A stretch of 64,000 nucleotides of DNA from the NCBI RefSeq assembly GCF_003863365.1, contig NZ_RQXT01000015.1:57346-121345 (forward strand), read 5' to 3'. The notes under the pieces were generated by a model that was not told where the DNA came from, ran no database searches, and was given only the letters and a program-made list of their open reading frames with translations. The stretch is from Mesorhizobium tamadayense. Lineage in GTDB: Bacteria > Pseudomonadota > Alphaproteobacteria > Rhizobiales > Rhizobiaceae. A program made the translations under genes and the position numbers. Shown here in pieces: positions 31,355 to 40,656 of the stretch. Numbering within the stretch: position 1 is the first letter of the stretch; every line of letters starts with the position of its first letter.

Positions 31355-33220
31355 TCAGGCAACGTTCTGTGATAATGGCGTTGTGCCGGTCTGGCTGGGA
31401 AGTCCGGCGGCCTGCACAGGGTCGGCTTCTAGGCGTGCTTGCAGGTTGCTCAAATAATCGTCTGCATAGGTTTGCGCCATGGAAAGCGGCAGACTAACAC
31501 CGGCCGAGACGGCCTCTTCCATCGCCTTCTTGATGAGCCCGTTGCGAATTGCCAGTTTGACCTCGGGGCCCGAGACAAGGCCGATCGCCTGCGCCGCGAG
31601 ATTGAGGCCAGCTTCTTCCAGCGCCTGTTTCATATTGCCTCCACTGATGGCTGTGTGTAACACATTTGCCACTTGAGACTCCCACTCAAGGCCCATGGAT
31701 GCGAGGTCGGCTATTTCGCCCAGGCCTGGAATGAAGCTGAGCACGCCCACCGCCGTTGCAGCCCAGTCAAGCACCTTAGAGCCCATTTTGAGCACGTCGT
31801 CGGCTGCGTGCATGAAGGCTCCGCCGTTCTTTTTGGGTGACTTGATGTCAGGCTGGTCCGCCCGGCCCATCATCATATCCGCAACGGCGTCCTGCTGTGC
31901 CTGGGTTTCGGGCGCATGGGTCTTTGACTGCTGAACGGTGCGATTCGCAGACGACATGTTGGTGTAGAAGCGGGCAAAATCTTTTTTGCTGACGTTACCG
32001 GAATCGACCGTATGTCCGCCGCCGAAGTCGAAGAACCCATGTTTGGTCTTATAGCCGGTAATCGAATTGTTTAGCAGACCGAACAACAGAGGATCTGAGA
32101 GGAGTTGCGACGCCGCTTGCCGCACCTTCGGATCGAGGCTCTTGTCGTCAGCCATGCTCGCCAGCTTGTCACGAGTCAGGTCACCGCTCCCAAAGAAGGC
32201 GTCCTGATGGCTGTTAACCGTCTTGAGCGTATTCAGCTCGTTTCGCGTGAGACTCATCGACGATGAAGCAACTTGCAGGAAATCCTCTTTGTGGACCTTG
32301 TCTATCGTACCACCGTACAACTGCTTCCAGGCGTCCGGGTGATTGACGAAGTACTGAGCCGCAGCAATGACCTGGGGCGGGCATTTGCCAGTTTTCGCAT
32401 TGCCGTCGACGATTTGCTTGAAATCAGCCAGACTCAAGTTCTTGGGCAGGTTTTCGGAGAATCGGTAAAGCTCGCGCAATGCATCGTTCGAGGTCATGAC
32501 CGACGGCTGTGGATTTCCAGCGCTGTCGGATGGGATGTAGTTCTTTTCGTAGCTTTGCGCCTGTCGATCCTGAAATGCGGCCACTTGCGAGTGATGGCCA
32601 GAGAATCCGGACAGATCCTTCGCCTTGATCTTGCCGCGACAGTGGCCATCGCCCTGGGAGCCGATCGCAAAAAAGAGTTCTGGATCCTGCTGCAGCCCCA
32701 GGATTGCTGCCTTCAGATCCGGCGGCGTAGCGGGATCATTGGCTTTGTCCCCCAGCGTCTCCCAGCTGAGTGGGCATTGGTCCTTGTGACGGTTCAGCAC
32801 TGCCACAATCTGCAACTCACTGTCGGTCAGCGAGCCGCCGTTCCACGTGATTCTCGAACTTGCCACCGGAGCCGGCGCGACGGAAGGGGACTCGACCGCC
32901 GGGGGCTGCAAGTCCTCCGCAGTGGGCTGCGGGTCTTGACTCATCGATTCGATTGCCGCCTTCATATGCGGTGGCAGCAGGTCTAGTGGGTGCTGCCGCA
33001 AATCGTCCATTGTCGACTCGAGATCCGGCGCGAGCCGGCCCCCCAGCGCCGAAGGTTCGGTCTCGTCTTGCATCGAGGAAGCGGATAGCATCGCGTCGAA
33101 TAATGATGCGCTTTGCTGAGCCTGCGTGGACATTTGCGCACGCGGTTTCTGGCCCACCCAGACCTGCACGGGCTGTGCGGGATTTGAGCTGCAGGATGGT
33201 GAAAGATTGCTGGCCGACAT
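31355..33220 (-). CDS. nopX: NopX (NolX), type III translocon protein
   Basis: NopX/NolX belongs to the HrpF family and is secreted to form the pore through which effectors enter the plant cell. The 621 residues are close to the family length. Signs are a Ser/Gln-rich secreted N-terminus (MSASNLSPSCSSNPAQPVQVW), repeated segments ending LGLQQDPELFFAIGSQGDG and LLSDPLLFGLLNNS, and C-terminal hydrophobic helices (VLDWAATAVGVLSFIPGLGEIADLASMG and AAQAIGLVSG) that could insert in a membrane. GAGGA lies eight bases before the ATG. A tts box about 210 bases upstream faces it. It is separated from rhcC1 by an IS nest. Confidence 0.92.
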   Translation of the reverse strand: MSASNLSPSCSSNPAQPVQVWVGQKPRAQMSTQAQQSASLFDAMLSASSMQDETEPSALGGRLAPDLESTMDDLRQHPLDLLPPHMKAAIESMSQDPQPTAEDLQPPAVESPSVAPAPVASSRITWNGGSLTDSELQIVAVLNRHKDQCPLSWETLGDKANDPATPPDLKAAILGLQQDPELFFAIGSQGDGHCRGKIKAKDLSGFSGHHSQVAAFQDRQAQSYEKNYIPSDSAGNPQPSVMTSNDALRELYRFSENLPKNLSLADFKQIVDGNAKTGKCPPQVIAAAQYFVNHPDAWKQLYGGTIDKVHKEDFLQVASSSMSLTRNELNTLKTVNSHQDAFFGSGDLTRDKLASMADDKSLDPKVRQAASQLLSDPLLFGLLNNSITGYKTKHGFFDFGGGHTVDSGNVSKKDFARFYTNMSSANRTVQQSKTHAPETQAQQDAVADMMMGRADQPDIKSPKKNGGAFMHAADDVLKMGSKVLDWAATAVGVLSFIPGLGEIADLASMGLEWESQVANVLHTAISGGNMKQALEEAGLNLAAQAIGLVSGPEVKLAIRNGLIKKAMEEAVSAGVSLPLSMAQTYADDYLSNLQARLEADPVQAAGLPSQTGTTPLSQNVA

Positions 33221-33428
33221 TGTGCATCCTCAGGCGTGACGTTGAAATCCCCACAAGGGCCTCATGTGAGGCCAATGTGTTCACGAACGGTGACAACTCC
33301 GAGCGTCGGCCGGGTCACCAATGCCCCTGGCCGTGCTTTTGATTGCTCCGCTTCTTGCTAGCCCCAAGGTTCAATTCCAGCACAATGGCAGGCGACATCG
33401 TTTGGGGCTGCCGGTTCTCATCATGAGC

Positions 33429-33454
33429 GGCTTAGCTTTCGAGAAACTGACGAG
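33429..33454 (-). promoter_or_regulatory. tts box facing nopX
   Basis: Read leftward the site is CTCGTCAGTTTCTCGAAAGC followed by TAAGCC, nearly the full tts consensus. It is the best match in the window and lies about 210 bases upstream of the nopX ATG, just inside the edge of the IS nest. Confidence 0.85.
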
Positions 33455-33503
33455 TTTCAGACGAATTGTAAGCGCTCAATTTCCCGGCATTCCTAAGAAA
33501 CAC

Positions 33504-34470
33504 TCAGGCGGGCATTGGTGCGGCCTGTAGGGTATAGCCAAGCGACTTTGCTCTTCGTTCGAGATTGGTGAGGACGCGTCGGCGGTAACGCTCCTGGTAA
33601 TAGGAGGCTCCTGGATCGCTGTATTCCATGCCGTGACGCAGCGTATTGTAGAACAGAACAGCAATTTTGCGGGCGGTGGCGGTGACCGCTTTGGCCTTGC
33701 CAACACGCGCGGACAAACGCCGATAGAATGCCCCCAACGCGGTTTCTGTGCGCCCGACCGCAACCGCGGCAAGCAGCAGTAGCGCCGCGCATCGGCGATG
33801 TCGGTGACCGAGAACTCGTCGAAGCACAGCACCCAGGCCTGTTCTGCAAGCGCACGGCCCGGCTGCCAGATCGTCGGGTTCGTGAGGACAACACCTTGCC
33901 GCCGGAGATTTTGTTGCTTGGTGAGAGGCATAGCCAGGAGGTGAAGTGCTTGGCATCAGGCCAGGCCGAGAGATCGGTCCCGCATTCTCCGATCAATTTG
34001 AGCGCCAGATAAGGCCCGAGCCCATGAATCTGGGTGACGTCGCAGCCGAGCAATGCTTGCAGTGCGGCGCGAACATCGAAGGCTGGGCTATTGGATTGCT
34101 TCTGCGATGTCCGTACGGGCGGCAGTTTGCCTACAGGGCCGGACGAGGCCTTCCGCAACCGTTTCAAGACGGCCTCGATGCGCACGTCACAGAGCGCCAC
34201 TTTAGCTTGGTAGACGTCGTACAACTCCAGCGCCTGGGTCAGGGCAAAGATGTACTCTTCGCGATCATTGCCGACGAGCGCCTGACGGATCGTTTCCACG
34301 ACGCACGGCAGCGTGGGTCGCGATGGGTCGCCAGCATCGCCGGGTCGCGCTCCCCGGCCACAATCGCACGGATGATGGCCATGCCTGTCGCGCCGGTGAT
34401 GTCTGTTACCACGTGGTGGAGCTGCAGATTCATTTGCGTCAGCGCCTTTTGCATGTGTTGAATGTGCGAG
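33504..34470 (-). pseudogene. IS110-family transposase, frameshifted fragment
   Basis: Three frames each carry part of an IS110 transposase. SHIQHMQKALTQMNLQLHHV and GATGMAIIRAIVAGERDP come first, then VETIRQALVGNDREEYIFALTQALELYDVYQ through HFTSWLCLSPSNKISGGKVL. The last block is TALGAFYRRLSARVGKAKAV to RRRVLTNLERRAKSLGY. At least two indels break it, and the N-terminal catalytic domain is missing. It joins directly to an IS630 fragment. Confidence 0.75.
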
Positions 34471-34686
34471 GAGCCCGACGATGAAGGCTTCATGCGCATC
34501 GAGGCTTGAACCTCGCCGCCAACTCTGGGGCCGAGGCGTCCGCTCGCCGAGCTTGGCTCGCGCAATCCAGCGGATCGCGCTGGACACTCCCACGCCGAAC
34601 CGCGCCGCCGCTTGCCGCGCCGACATGCCCTCGTCCGAAGCCTTCAAGACCCGCGACCGAAGATCCTCGCTCAGTGCCCTTGCCAT
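34471..34686 (-). pseudogene. IS630-family transposase, N-terminal fragment
   Basis: MARALSEDLRSRVLKASDEG and SARQAAARFGVGVSSAIRWIA form the helix-turn-helix start of an IS630 transposase. Family identity ends abruptly after about 70 residues (EAFIVGLL), where IS110 sequence begins in the same frame, so an open frame spans two unrelated transposases. Confidence 0.75.
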
Positions 34687-34775
34687 CATCCAACTCATCA
34701 AAGTGGACGTTGAATCAGTCGAGCAGGCCTGTGTCACATCACAATCGATTCATCGATCGCTGGATTTGCTCTAGG

Positions 34776-36216
34776 CTAGCACTACTTTGGCAGATTTTTA
34801 GCGGAGAGGATTCTGCGGCAGTGGGGACAACGGATTGGGGGCGGCTGCGCGAGCGCGGTGAGGATGGCTTGCCTGACGGCGGGTAGGCTCGGTTGGGGCG
34901 GCGGGCCAAGGATTCTTTTTTCCCCCCTCCACTTGTTTGAGGCGGCGAGATTGCAGGAAGGCGTAAGCGATCATCGTCATCAGCGCGTGTCGGTGCAGGC
35001 CTATCCATGAGCGCCCCTCGAAGTGGTCGAGGCCGAGTTCTTCCTTGAGTTGCTGATGCGCCTGTTCGCAGACCCAGCGCGCCTTGATGGCGCCTGCGAT
35101 CTGCTTGAGCGGGGTGTCGGCGGGCAAGTTGGAGAGGTAGTATTTGCGCTCGCCGGTCGAGCGGTGCTCGCCGATCACCCAGACCTCCTCGCCGGGCAGA
35201 TGCTGAGCGCCCATGTCGCGGATGCGTTGAGGTGGGCCATCAGCAACTCGGACACGGACAGCGGCGAAGCGCGCCGAGAGGCGGCCTTTGGTGCCACGCC
35301 GCCAACTGACCGTCCGCCATTGGGCCTTCTCCAGCATCGCCTGCGCGGTCATCGACTTCACATCGGGAATATGCCGCTGGCGCGGGCGGCCGCGTCCGGC
35401 AACGGGGAAGATCATCGCCACATCGGCGGGATAGACCTTCTGCTTGAACGGGATGCCGACGGCCCAGATCAGGCCGCGCTCGGTGAGTGCCTGCCGGAAG
35501 GGGGCGCTCAAGCCATATCCAGCATCGGCAAGGACGCAACTGAAGCGCACGCCGGCCGCGCGAACTCGGTCGATCTCGGCCAGCGCGATCTCGGGCTTGG
35601 TCCTGTAGGCGCGATGGTCATCGGGTACACCGGCACGAGCGAGCCGGGCGGGAGCGGAGGTCCAGCTCTCGGGCAGAAACAGCCGCAGCCCCACCATGAC
35701 CGGCACTTCGTCCGAGGCCAGCGTCAGCGACACTAGTGTTTGGCAGTTGGCGTTCTTGCCAAGCGCCGAGGCATATTGCGGCGCGACGCCGACCGAGTGG
35801 CGTCCCTTCTTGGGCAGCGCGGTGTCGTCGACGATCAGCCAGGCATCGTTCCCGCCAACTTGTCTGTCGGCCTCGGTAAGCAGAGCCGCTTCCAACGGCG
35901 CAGCATCCCATACGCCGCTCGCGATGAAGTGGTGCAGCTGGTCATAGTTGACGCCTGCGGCCCGCGCCGCCATCGGTTGGACGCTCTTGCGATCCCCAAG
36001 ACCAATCAGCCCAGTAATATAGGCCGGACACATCCGCGCACGCGTCTTGTGCCTCAACGCCGAGACGAACGGCTCAAGCCACCGCTCCAGATCGACTTGC
36101 CAATCCCTGTTCATGGCCGGCCCCTCCAACAGCCGACCTCTCATGAATCACGCAAAACCGCTCTTGGGAATCCTCAAAACGCTCCCAAGACTAAAAAACT
36201 GCCAAAGTAGTGCTAG
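34776..36216 (-). mobile_element. IS701-family element, complete, with CTAG duplication
   Basis: The element proper runs 34780-36212. Its ends are inverted repeats: CACTACTTTGGCAG at the left and CTGCCAAAGTAGTG at the right, extending with one mismatch into a T-rich stretch. Both ends are flanked by CTAG (34776-34779 and 36213-36216), the YTAR-type four-base target duplication known for IS701. One intact transposase gene fills it, so the insertion looks recent. Confidence 0.88.
34798..36114 (-). CDS. IS701-family transposase
   Basis: The 438-residue product (from MNRDWQVDLERWLEPF) has YDQLHHFIASGVWD and the first catalytic Asp block WLIVDDTALPKKGRHSVGV. The second Asp block is FSCVLADAGYG, and ARWVCEQAHQQLKEELGLDHFEGRSW carries the catalytic Glu. 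It is in one frame. The ATG at 36114 was preferred over one ten codons upstream because it gives the usual N-terminus. Flanked by matching inverted repeats, it is probably functional. Confidence 0.9.
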   Translation of the reverse strand: MNRDWQVDLERWLEPFVSALRHKTRARMCPAYITGLIGLGDRKSVQPMAARAAGVNYDQLHHFIASGVWDAAPLEAALLTEADRQVGGNDAWLIVDDTALPKKGRHSVGVAPQYASALGKNANCQTLVSLTLASDEVPVMVGLRLFLPESWTSAPARLARAGVPDDHRAYRTKPEIALAEIDRVRAAGVRFSCVLADAGYGLSAPFRQALTERGLIWAVGIPFKQKVYPADVAMIFPVAGRGRPRQRHIPDVKSMTAQAMLEKAQWRTVSWRRGTKGRLSARFAAVRVRVADGPPQRIRDMGAQHLPGEEVWVIGEHRSTGERKYYLSNLPADTPLKQIAGAIKARWVCEQAHQQLKEELGLDHFEGRSWIGLHRHALMTMIAYAFLQSRRLKQVEGGKKNPWPAAPTEPTRRQASHPHRARAAAPNPLSPLPQNPLR

Positions 36217-37052
36217 GCCGCAGACTCATAACTTTTCAACCAGATGCGGACTGAAGCGAGTTTGACTGCGGCAAGGAAGTTGAGCGGGTCTCGGTCGTAG
36301 CGGGTTTGCTATGCCTCTGAAATGTTTGAGTTTGTTGAAGTATCGCTCGATGAGGTTGCGCTGTTTGTAGACCCATTGGCTGAAGGGGAAACTGCCGGTT
36401 CGGGTTTTCTTCGGCGGGATGTTTGCCCAAGCGCCGCGTTGCGCTGCCAGTTCGCGAATGGCGTTGCTGTCATAGGCGCGGTCGGTAAGCAGGATCGTAT
36501 CGGGTTGGAGAGCGTCGAGCATGGCGATGGCGGGCTTGCCGTCATGCGCCTGTCCGGCGGTCAGGACGAGATCGACCGGTCGCCCTTCGGCATCGACGAG
36601 CGCGTGGATCTTGGTCGTGAGGCCGCCGCGGGAACGTCCCATGCAACCATCGTCATGGCCCCCTTTTTTGCCGTGGCCGCATGCTGGTGAACGCGGACAC
36701 AGGAGCTATCGATCATGACGATCTCGCCGTCGAAAGCCTTGGAAACCACCGCCAGCAGCCGATCCCAGACACCTGCTTTGCGCCATCGCACGAACCGGTT
36801 GTAGCAGGTGGTGTAGGGACCGTAGCGTTCCGGCACATCGGCCCAGGGCGACCCGGTTCGGAAACGCCACAGGATGCCGTTGAGAACCTTGCGGTCATCA
36901 ACCCGCGCCACACCGCGAACCTTGTTCGGCAGATGCGGCTGGATCACACCCCACTCGAAGTCGCTCAATTCGTATCGACGCATTCAAGCCCCCAAAAGAA
37001 GCCTTGAATCAGAAGCCGTCACAAAACGAAATCCAGTTTATGAGTTTGCGAC
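36217..37052 (-). mobile_element. IS5-family (IS427 group) element with two-frame transposase
   Basis: Ends are the inverted repeats GCCGCAGACTCATAA (left) and TTATGAGTTTGCGAC (right), flanked by CTAG on both sides, about 836 bp in all. The transposase is split in two overlapping frames: 36561-36983 (MRRYELSDFEWGVIQPHLP...VMIDSSCVRVHQHA) and 36226-36642 (GRSRGGLTTKIHALVD...YKQRNLIERYFNKLKHFRGIA). The switch occurs at a run AAAAAAGGGGG on the coding strand, typical of programmed frameshifting in this group. The C-terminus reaches almost to the left repeat, so it looks complete. Confidence 0.82.
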
Positions 37053-37151
37053 CTAGTTCACGTGTAAGACTAGCGGACGTAAATGTCAGCGAGCTTGCCG
37101 CGATGCTTAGAATTCACAATCGGCGGGAGGCGGCGATGTTTTGTCTAGAAG

Positions 37152-37859
37152 CTACGGCGTCTGGCTGCGCTCAGGCTTCCCGCCAACACCGTCCTGTTGC
37201 GGCACGTCAGAGGAGTAAGACGCTTCCGGTCGCCCGTCGCGGACGACCATGGTGGATGAGCCCCGAAATAATATCAGCACCGATTCGCTTGGCGGCATCT
37301 CCACGACGTGAGGCTGCGCCTGCGCCTCAGCCACCAGGCCGTTGAACGTCTGCTCCACAAGCGCCATGAAACGCGGTGGACCGGAAGCCATGACGAGGCC
37401 ATTTCCCGGCGCGGGCCTCAAGACATAGCGCTCATCGGAGATGCCAAGCTCATCAAGGGCCTCCTTGAACGCATCGAAGTGAACCGAGGTCAGCACGAGC
37501 ATCCGAGTTTGCGCTTCTTTTGCAGCAGACACGTAAAGTACCAGCCCATCATAGTACCATTGGAGATCGTACAGGTGGGTCAAGCGGTCGAGGAACTCGC
37601 GCGGTGGCAAATCCGGCATACGCCCGCGAATCCGCCCCTTCACGTCGGGGCTGATGTTGACCCTGATATTGAGGTTGCTGCCGAATTCCTGCAACGCGGC
37701 AGAGAGATCCTGATCTAGAACCGTATACTTATAGGGTGTCGTGGAGAGCGACAGCGGGACGCCGAGACTTGTGTGGATTCCGGTGGAGAGAAAGAATCCG
37801 ACAAAGACCAGTCTCGTCAAGCTGTGCAGCATAGTAGATCGAATGACGGTGCTTGGCAT
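37152..37859 (-). CDS. rhcC1: RhcC1 (NolW), N-terminal part of the split secretin
   Basis: RhcC1/NolW supplies the periplasmic N-domains of the type III secretin. The 235 residues start MPSTVIRSTMLHSLTRLVFV with a signal-like hydrophobic run. They then follow the family closely: YKYTVLDQDLSAALQEFGSNLNI, PREFLDRLTHLYDLQWYYDGLVLYV, RPAPGNGLVMASGPPRFMALVEQ and ESVLILFRGSSTMVVRDGR. AAGGAG sits very close to the ATG at 37859; an internal ATG at 37832 lacks a ribosome site. It is divergent from nolB, and no secretin core follows because RhcC2 provides it. Confidence 0.92.
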   Translation of the reverse strand: MPSTVIRSTMLHSLTRLVFVGFFLSTGIHTSLGVPLSLSTTPYKYTVLDQDLSAALQEFGSNLNIRVNISPDVKGRIRGRMPDLPPREFLDRLTHLYDLQWYYDGLVLYVSAAKEAQTRMLVLTSVHFDAFKEALDELGISDERYVLRPAPGNGLVMASGPPRFMALVEQTFNGLVAEAQAQPHVVEMPPSESVLILFRGSSTMVVRDGRPEASYSSDVPQQDGVGGKPERSQTP

Positions 37860-37947
37860 CTCTCCTTGATAAACCAAAGGCAGAAATTCACACAAGCCAC
37901 TAAGTCGCCAATGTGACTTTTATTTTAAATGACTAAACCAACGGTCC

Positions 37948-37977
37948 CGTCAGCTTGTCGTCAGATCGCCTCGCTAG
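37948..37977 (+). promoter_or_regulatory. tts box of the nolB-rhcU operon
   Basis: CGTCAGCTTGTCGTCAGATC followed by GCCTCGC matches the tts box with a TC/GA departure in the middle. It lies about 55-80 bases before nolB and would let TtsI switch on the whole structural operon. The site at 49279 shares the same CCCGTCAGCTTGTCGTCAG core. Confidence 0.78.
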
Positions 37978-38029
37978 GTATTGACCGGCTGGACTCATCC
38001 ACGCCAAAGAGAAAGCAATTGAGTCGTTG

Positions 38030-38536
38030 ATGATGACGGTTACGTCGATCTCTGCCAGTCTAACGGACAGTCTCTCCAGGGTCGGCTCACCGTCATTGGT
38101 CGAGCAGGCCCAGTTTGAGCGCGCTCTAGCCCAGGCAGCCCCCTCCATGAAAAACGATGCCGCTTCGGAGCTAGCGAGGGTGGCGCCGGTTGCTCCGCCA
38201 ATGGATGTGCAACGCGCGGTTTCGCAGACGAGCCCCCTGGGCCACCGGGTGCAGCAGATGTTTTCTTCGATGTTCCCGGACAACACAGTTACTTCTGCCG
38301 CGCCTAACGAGGAGGTAGCCCTTACGAGGGGCGCTCTAACGGGGTCGGCGCAGAAGCGCGCTATCGAAGATGGGGCAGCGAGCGGGACGTCGGGAGTTCC
38401 GCAAGCCGGGCAAGATTTCGGAACGATGGTTGCTGGTCTGCGAGATATTTACAATGGCGTCACCCAGGTCGCTCTTGTTTCCAAGGGTATCAGCGGCGTC
38501 ACCTCATCTGTGAACAAGCTAATAAAGGAAGGGTGA
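38030..38536 (+). CDS. nolB: NolB, type III inner-rod-like protein
   Basis: NolB is the first gene of the conserved nolBTUV block and is thought to be the SctI-like inner rod/needle adaptor. The 168-residue product starts MMTVTSISASLTDSLSRVGS and has the family tail LRDIYNGVTQVALVSKGISG...SSVNKLIKEG, a hydrophobic-amphipathic C-terminus like other rod proteins. Two adjacent ATGs could start it. nolB is preceded by a tts box and followed nine bases later by rhcJ. Confidence 0.88.
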   Translation: MMTVTSISASLTDSLSRVGSPSLVEQAQFERALAQAAPSMKNDAASELARVAPVAPPMDVQRAVSQTSPLGHRVQQMFSSMFPDNTVTSAAPNEEVALTRGALTGSAQKRAIEDGAASGTSGVPQAGQDFGTMVAGLRDIYNGVTQVALVSKGISGVTSSVNKLIKEG

Positions 38537-38545
38537 GTCGCGCGC

Positions 38546-39397
38546 ATGATTGGCTCTTTTGGCGATACCATGAATGGTCGCCGGTCCGGTTGGCGTTCGC
38601 TAACTTTTATCGTGCTGCCGCTGCTCTTCGTGCTGAGTGGCTGCAAGGTCGATCTCTACACGCAATTGCAGGAGCGCGAGGCCAATGAGATGCTGGCGCT
38701 TCTGATAGACAACGGGGTTGACGCGGTCAGGGTGGCCGCTAAGGACGGGACCAGCACGATCCAGGTCGACGACAAGCTGCTCGCCTTCTCAATCAACCTC
38801 CTGAATGCTAAGGGGTTGCCGCGCCAGTCTTTCAAGAATCTCGGCGAGATATTCCAAGGATCAGGCCTGATTGCCTCGCCGACCGAAGAGCGTGCCCGTT
38901 ACGTTTATGCCCTGAGCGAAGAGTTATCGCGCACGATCAGCGACATCGATGGCGTGTTTTCTGTACGTGTTCATGTCGTCCTGCCGCATAACGACCTGCT
39001 GCGAGCGGACGCCACGCCGTCCTCAGCCTCGGTTTTTATCCGGCACGACGCCAAAGCAAATCTGTCGGTTCTGCTGCCGAAGATAAAGATGCTCGTCGCC
39101 GACAGCATCGAAGGCTTGTCCTATGAAAAGGTAGAAGTGGTTTTGGTGCCGGTGGAACGGTCTGTAGATGAGCAACGGTCGGTACCACAGACTGCATCTA
39201 GGCCCTTTCCAGCGCCACTTCTGGCGGTCGTGATGGGTGTTGCCGCAGCCGTGTTCGCTGTGGCGTGCTATCTCTTGGCCAGTTTGCTTAGGCATCGGCG
39301 CAGGCAATCATCGGGCGAACCACCCAAGTTCGAGGGGCGCGCAGATGTTCGCGCCATCGGGGCCACTCGCAACAAAATCAACGGGCACGCGGCGTAG
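38546..39397 (+). CDS. rhcJ: RhcJ (NolT), SctJ inner membrane ring lipoprotein
   Basis: SctJ forms a ring in the outer leaflet of the inner membrane. The 283 residues include a lipoprotein signal ending LFVLSGC (cysteine about residue 33) and KVDLYTQLQEREANEMLALLIDNGV, the hallmark of the family. GSGLIASPTEERARYVYALSEELSRTISDIDGV, SASVFIRHD and ADSIEGLSYEKVEVVLVPVE follow, with a C-terminal membrane helix (LLAVVMGVAAAVFAVACYLLASLL) before a basic tail. Length and order are normal. Confidence 0.93.
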   Translation: MIGSFGDTMNGRRSGWRSLTFIVLPLLFVLSGCKVDLYTQLQEREANEMLALLIDNGVDAVRVAAKDGTSTIQVDDKLLAFSINLLNAKGLPRQSFKNLGEIFQGSGLIASPTEERARYVYALSEELSRTISDIDGVFSVRVHVVLPHNDLLRADATPSSASVFIRHDAKANLSVLLPKIKMLVADSIEGLSYEKVEVVLVPVERSVDEQRSVPQTASRPFPAPLLAVVMGVAAAVFAVACYLLASLLRHRRRQSSGEPPKFEGRADVRAIGATRNKINGHAA

Positions 39398-39409
39398 CTG
39401 TATTTCCGA

Positions 39410-40036
39410 ATGGCGACATCGATACCAACCACCCAACCTGATGGTTCGTTCCAATTGCGTTCCGTGTGTCGGAGCGAGCTTGCTGCTTCGGCCCATCCGA
39501 CTCGTCTTGCCGCCCGGCTTGATCCAGCATTATCGGCGGCGACATTAGTGCGGTTGCAGGAGTGTCCCAGGCTCCAGCCAAGACTGGCAGAATTGCTGCT
39601 TGACAATGATATGGATTCGGACCGAAGCGGCTGGGAGCCGGATCTTCTGCGCGGACATGATCCGCGTCGGGCTGCTCTCCTCGCCGGGAGTATTTGGCAT
39701 GCCCGTTCGTTGCGGAAGCTTGTTTCGCAGTCTGACCTCACCGTGTTTATAGAGTTCATCGGCGCTGAGGCGCATGCGTTCGGCATCCGACATGTGGCCC
39801 ATGCGATCGCAAACAAATTGATCGCGGATCCGGAAAAGCTCGCGCAGCAAATTGAACACGATGGACATGCCTGTCTTGGCGCTTGGCTTAATGACAGGCC
39901 GGTGCTTGAGCGTAACCGCGTGTTTCTACGGTTGCCCGTCGGGACCGCTGCCGAGAATCCGGCGCCCGAGCACGGAAATGCGTCAGCCCAGTTGTTTTCG
40001 CTTGTGGTGGCCCATTTTGAGATCCCGGCGCGATGA
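39410..40036 (+). CDS. nolU: NolU, SctK-like cytoplasmic platform protein
   Basis: The 208-residue protein lies between rhcJ and nolV and corresponds to NolU, the rhizobial member of the SctK group that helps assemble the cytoplasmic sorting platform. Conserved-looking stretches are LAARLDPALSAATLVRLQECPRLQ and LRKLVSQSDLTVFIEFIGAEAHAFGIRHV. The assignment relies mainly on position and general similarity. It overlaps nolV by four bases. Confidence 0.85.
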   Translation: MATSIPTTQPDGSFQLRSVCRSELAASAHPTRLAARLDPALSAATLVRLQECPRLQPRLAELLLDNDMDSDRSGWEPDLLRGHDPRRAALLAGSIWHARSLRKLVSQSDLTVFIEFIGAEAHAFGIRHVAHAIANKLIADPEKLAQQIEHDGHACLGAWLNDRPVLERNRVFLRLPVGTAAENPAPEHGNASAQLFSLVVAHFEIPAR

Positions 40037-40656
40037 CAGCCGATGTTTCCGCAGCGCCCATCCCGCCGCAGATGCGCCCAGTTGGGCCCCTGATACCGGC
40101 GAGCGAGCTCCAAATCTGGCATAGCGCCGCAGAAGCTTGTGCCGCGGCAGAACGGCACCAGCAGCGGGTTCGCACTTGGGCACGCGCCGCTTATCAGCGT
40201 GAGCGGGCGCGCGGCCATACCGAGGGATTGAATGCAGGGGCTGAGGAAATGGGCCGGCTGATTGCGGGGGCGGCCTCCGAAGTGGCGCGACGAAAGGTGG
40301 TTCTGGAGCGGGAGTTGCCGAAGCTCGTTATGGAGATCCTAACGGAGCTCCTGGGTACTTTCGATCCGGGCGAGCTGTTAGTGAGGGCTATTCGTCACGC
40401 AATTGAGCGCAAGTACAGCGGCGCGGAAGTTTGCCTGCATGTATGTCCCGTGCAAGTCGATATGCTCGCGCGCGAGTTTGCTGGATGCGACGGGCGGGAA
40501 GGCCGGCCGAGGGTTCGGATTGAGCCGGATCCGGCCTTGTCGCCGCAACAGTGTGTGCTGTGGAGCGAGTATGGCAATGTCGACCTGGGACTTGATGCGC
40601 AGATGCGCGCGCTGCGCCTCGGCTTCGGGTCACTTTCTGAAGAAGGCGAACTGTGA
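40033..40656 (+). CDS. nolV: NolV (SctL), stator of the type III ATPase
   Basis: NolV is the SctL/FliH-type protein that links the ATPase to the cytoplasmic ring. The 207 residues contain an Ala/Arg-rich helical N-terminal half (AAERHQQRVRTWARAAYQRERARG), then LPKLVMEILTELLGTFDPGELLVRAIRHAIE and RVRIEPDPALSPQQCVLWSEYGNVDLGLDAQM, the usual C-terminal SctL signature. It overlaps both nolU and rhcN. Confidence 0.9.
   Translation: MTADVSAAPIPPQMRPVGPLIPASELQIWHSAAEACAAAERHQQRVRTWARAAYQRERARGHTEGLNAGAEEMGRLIAGAASEVARRKVVLERELPKLVMEILTELLGTFDPGELLVRAIRHAIERKYSGAEVCLHVCPVQVDMLAREFAGCDGREGRPRVRIEPDPALSPQQCVLWSEYGNVDLGLDAQMRALRLGFGSLSEEGEL

Noticed and set aside
33493..34737. Single 414-codon open frame between nopX and rhcC1
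   Set aside because: It is an accidental join of IS630 and IS110 fragments plus out-of-frame sequence, not one protein.
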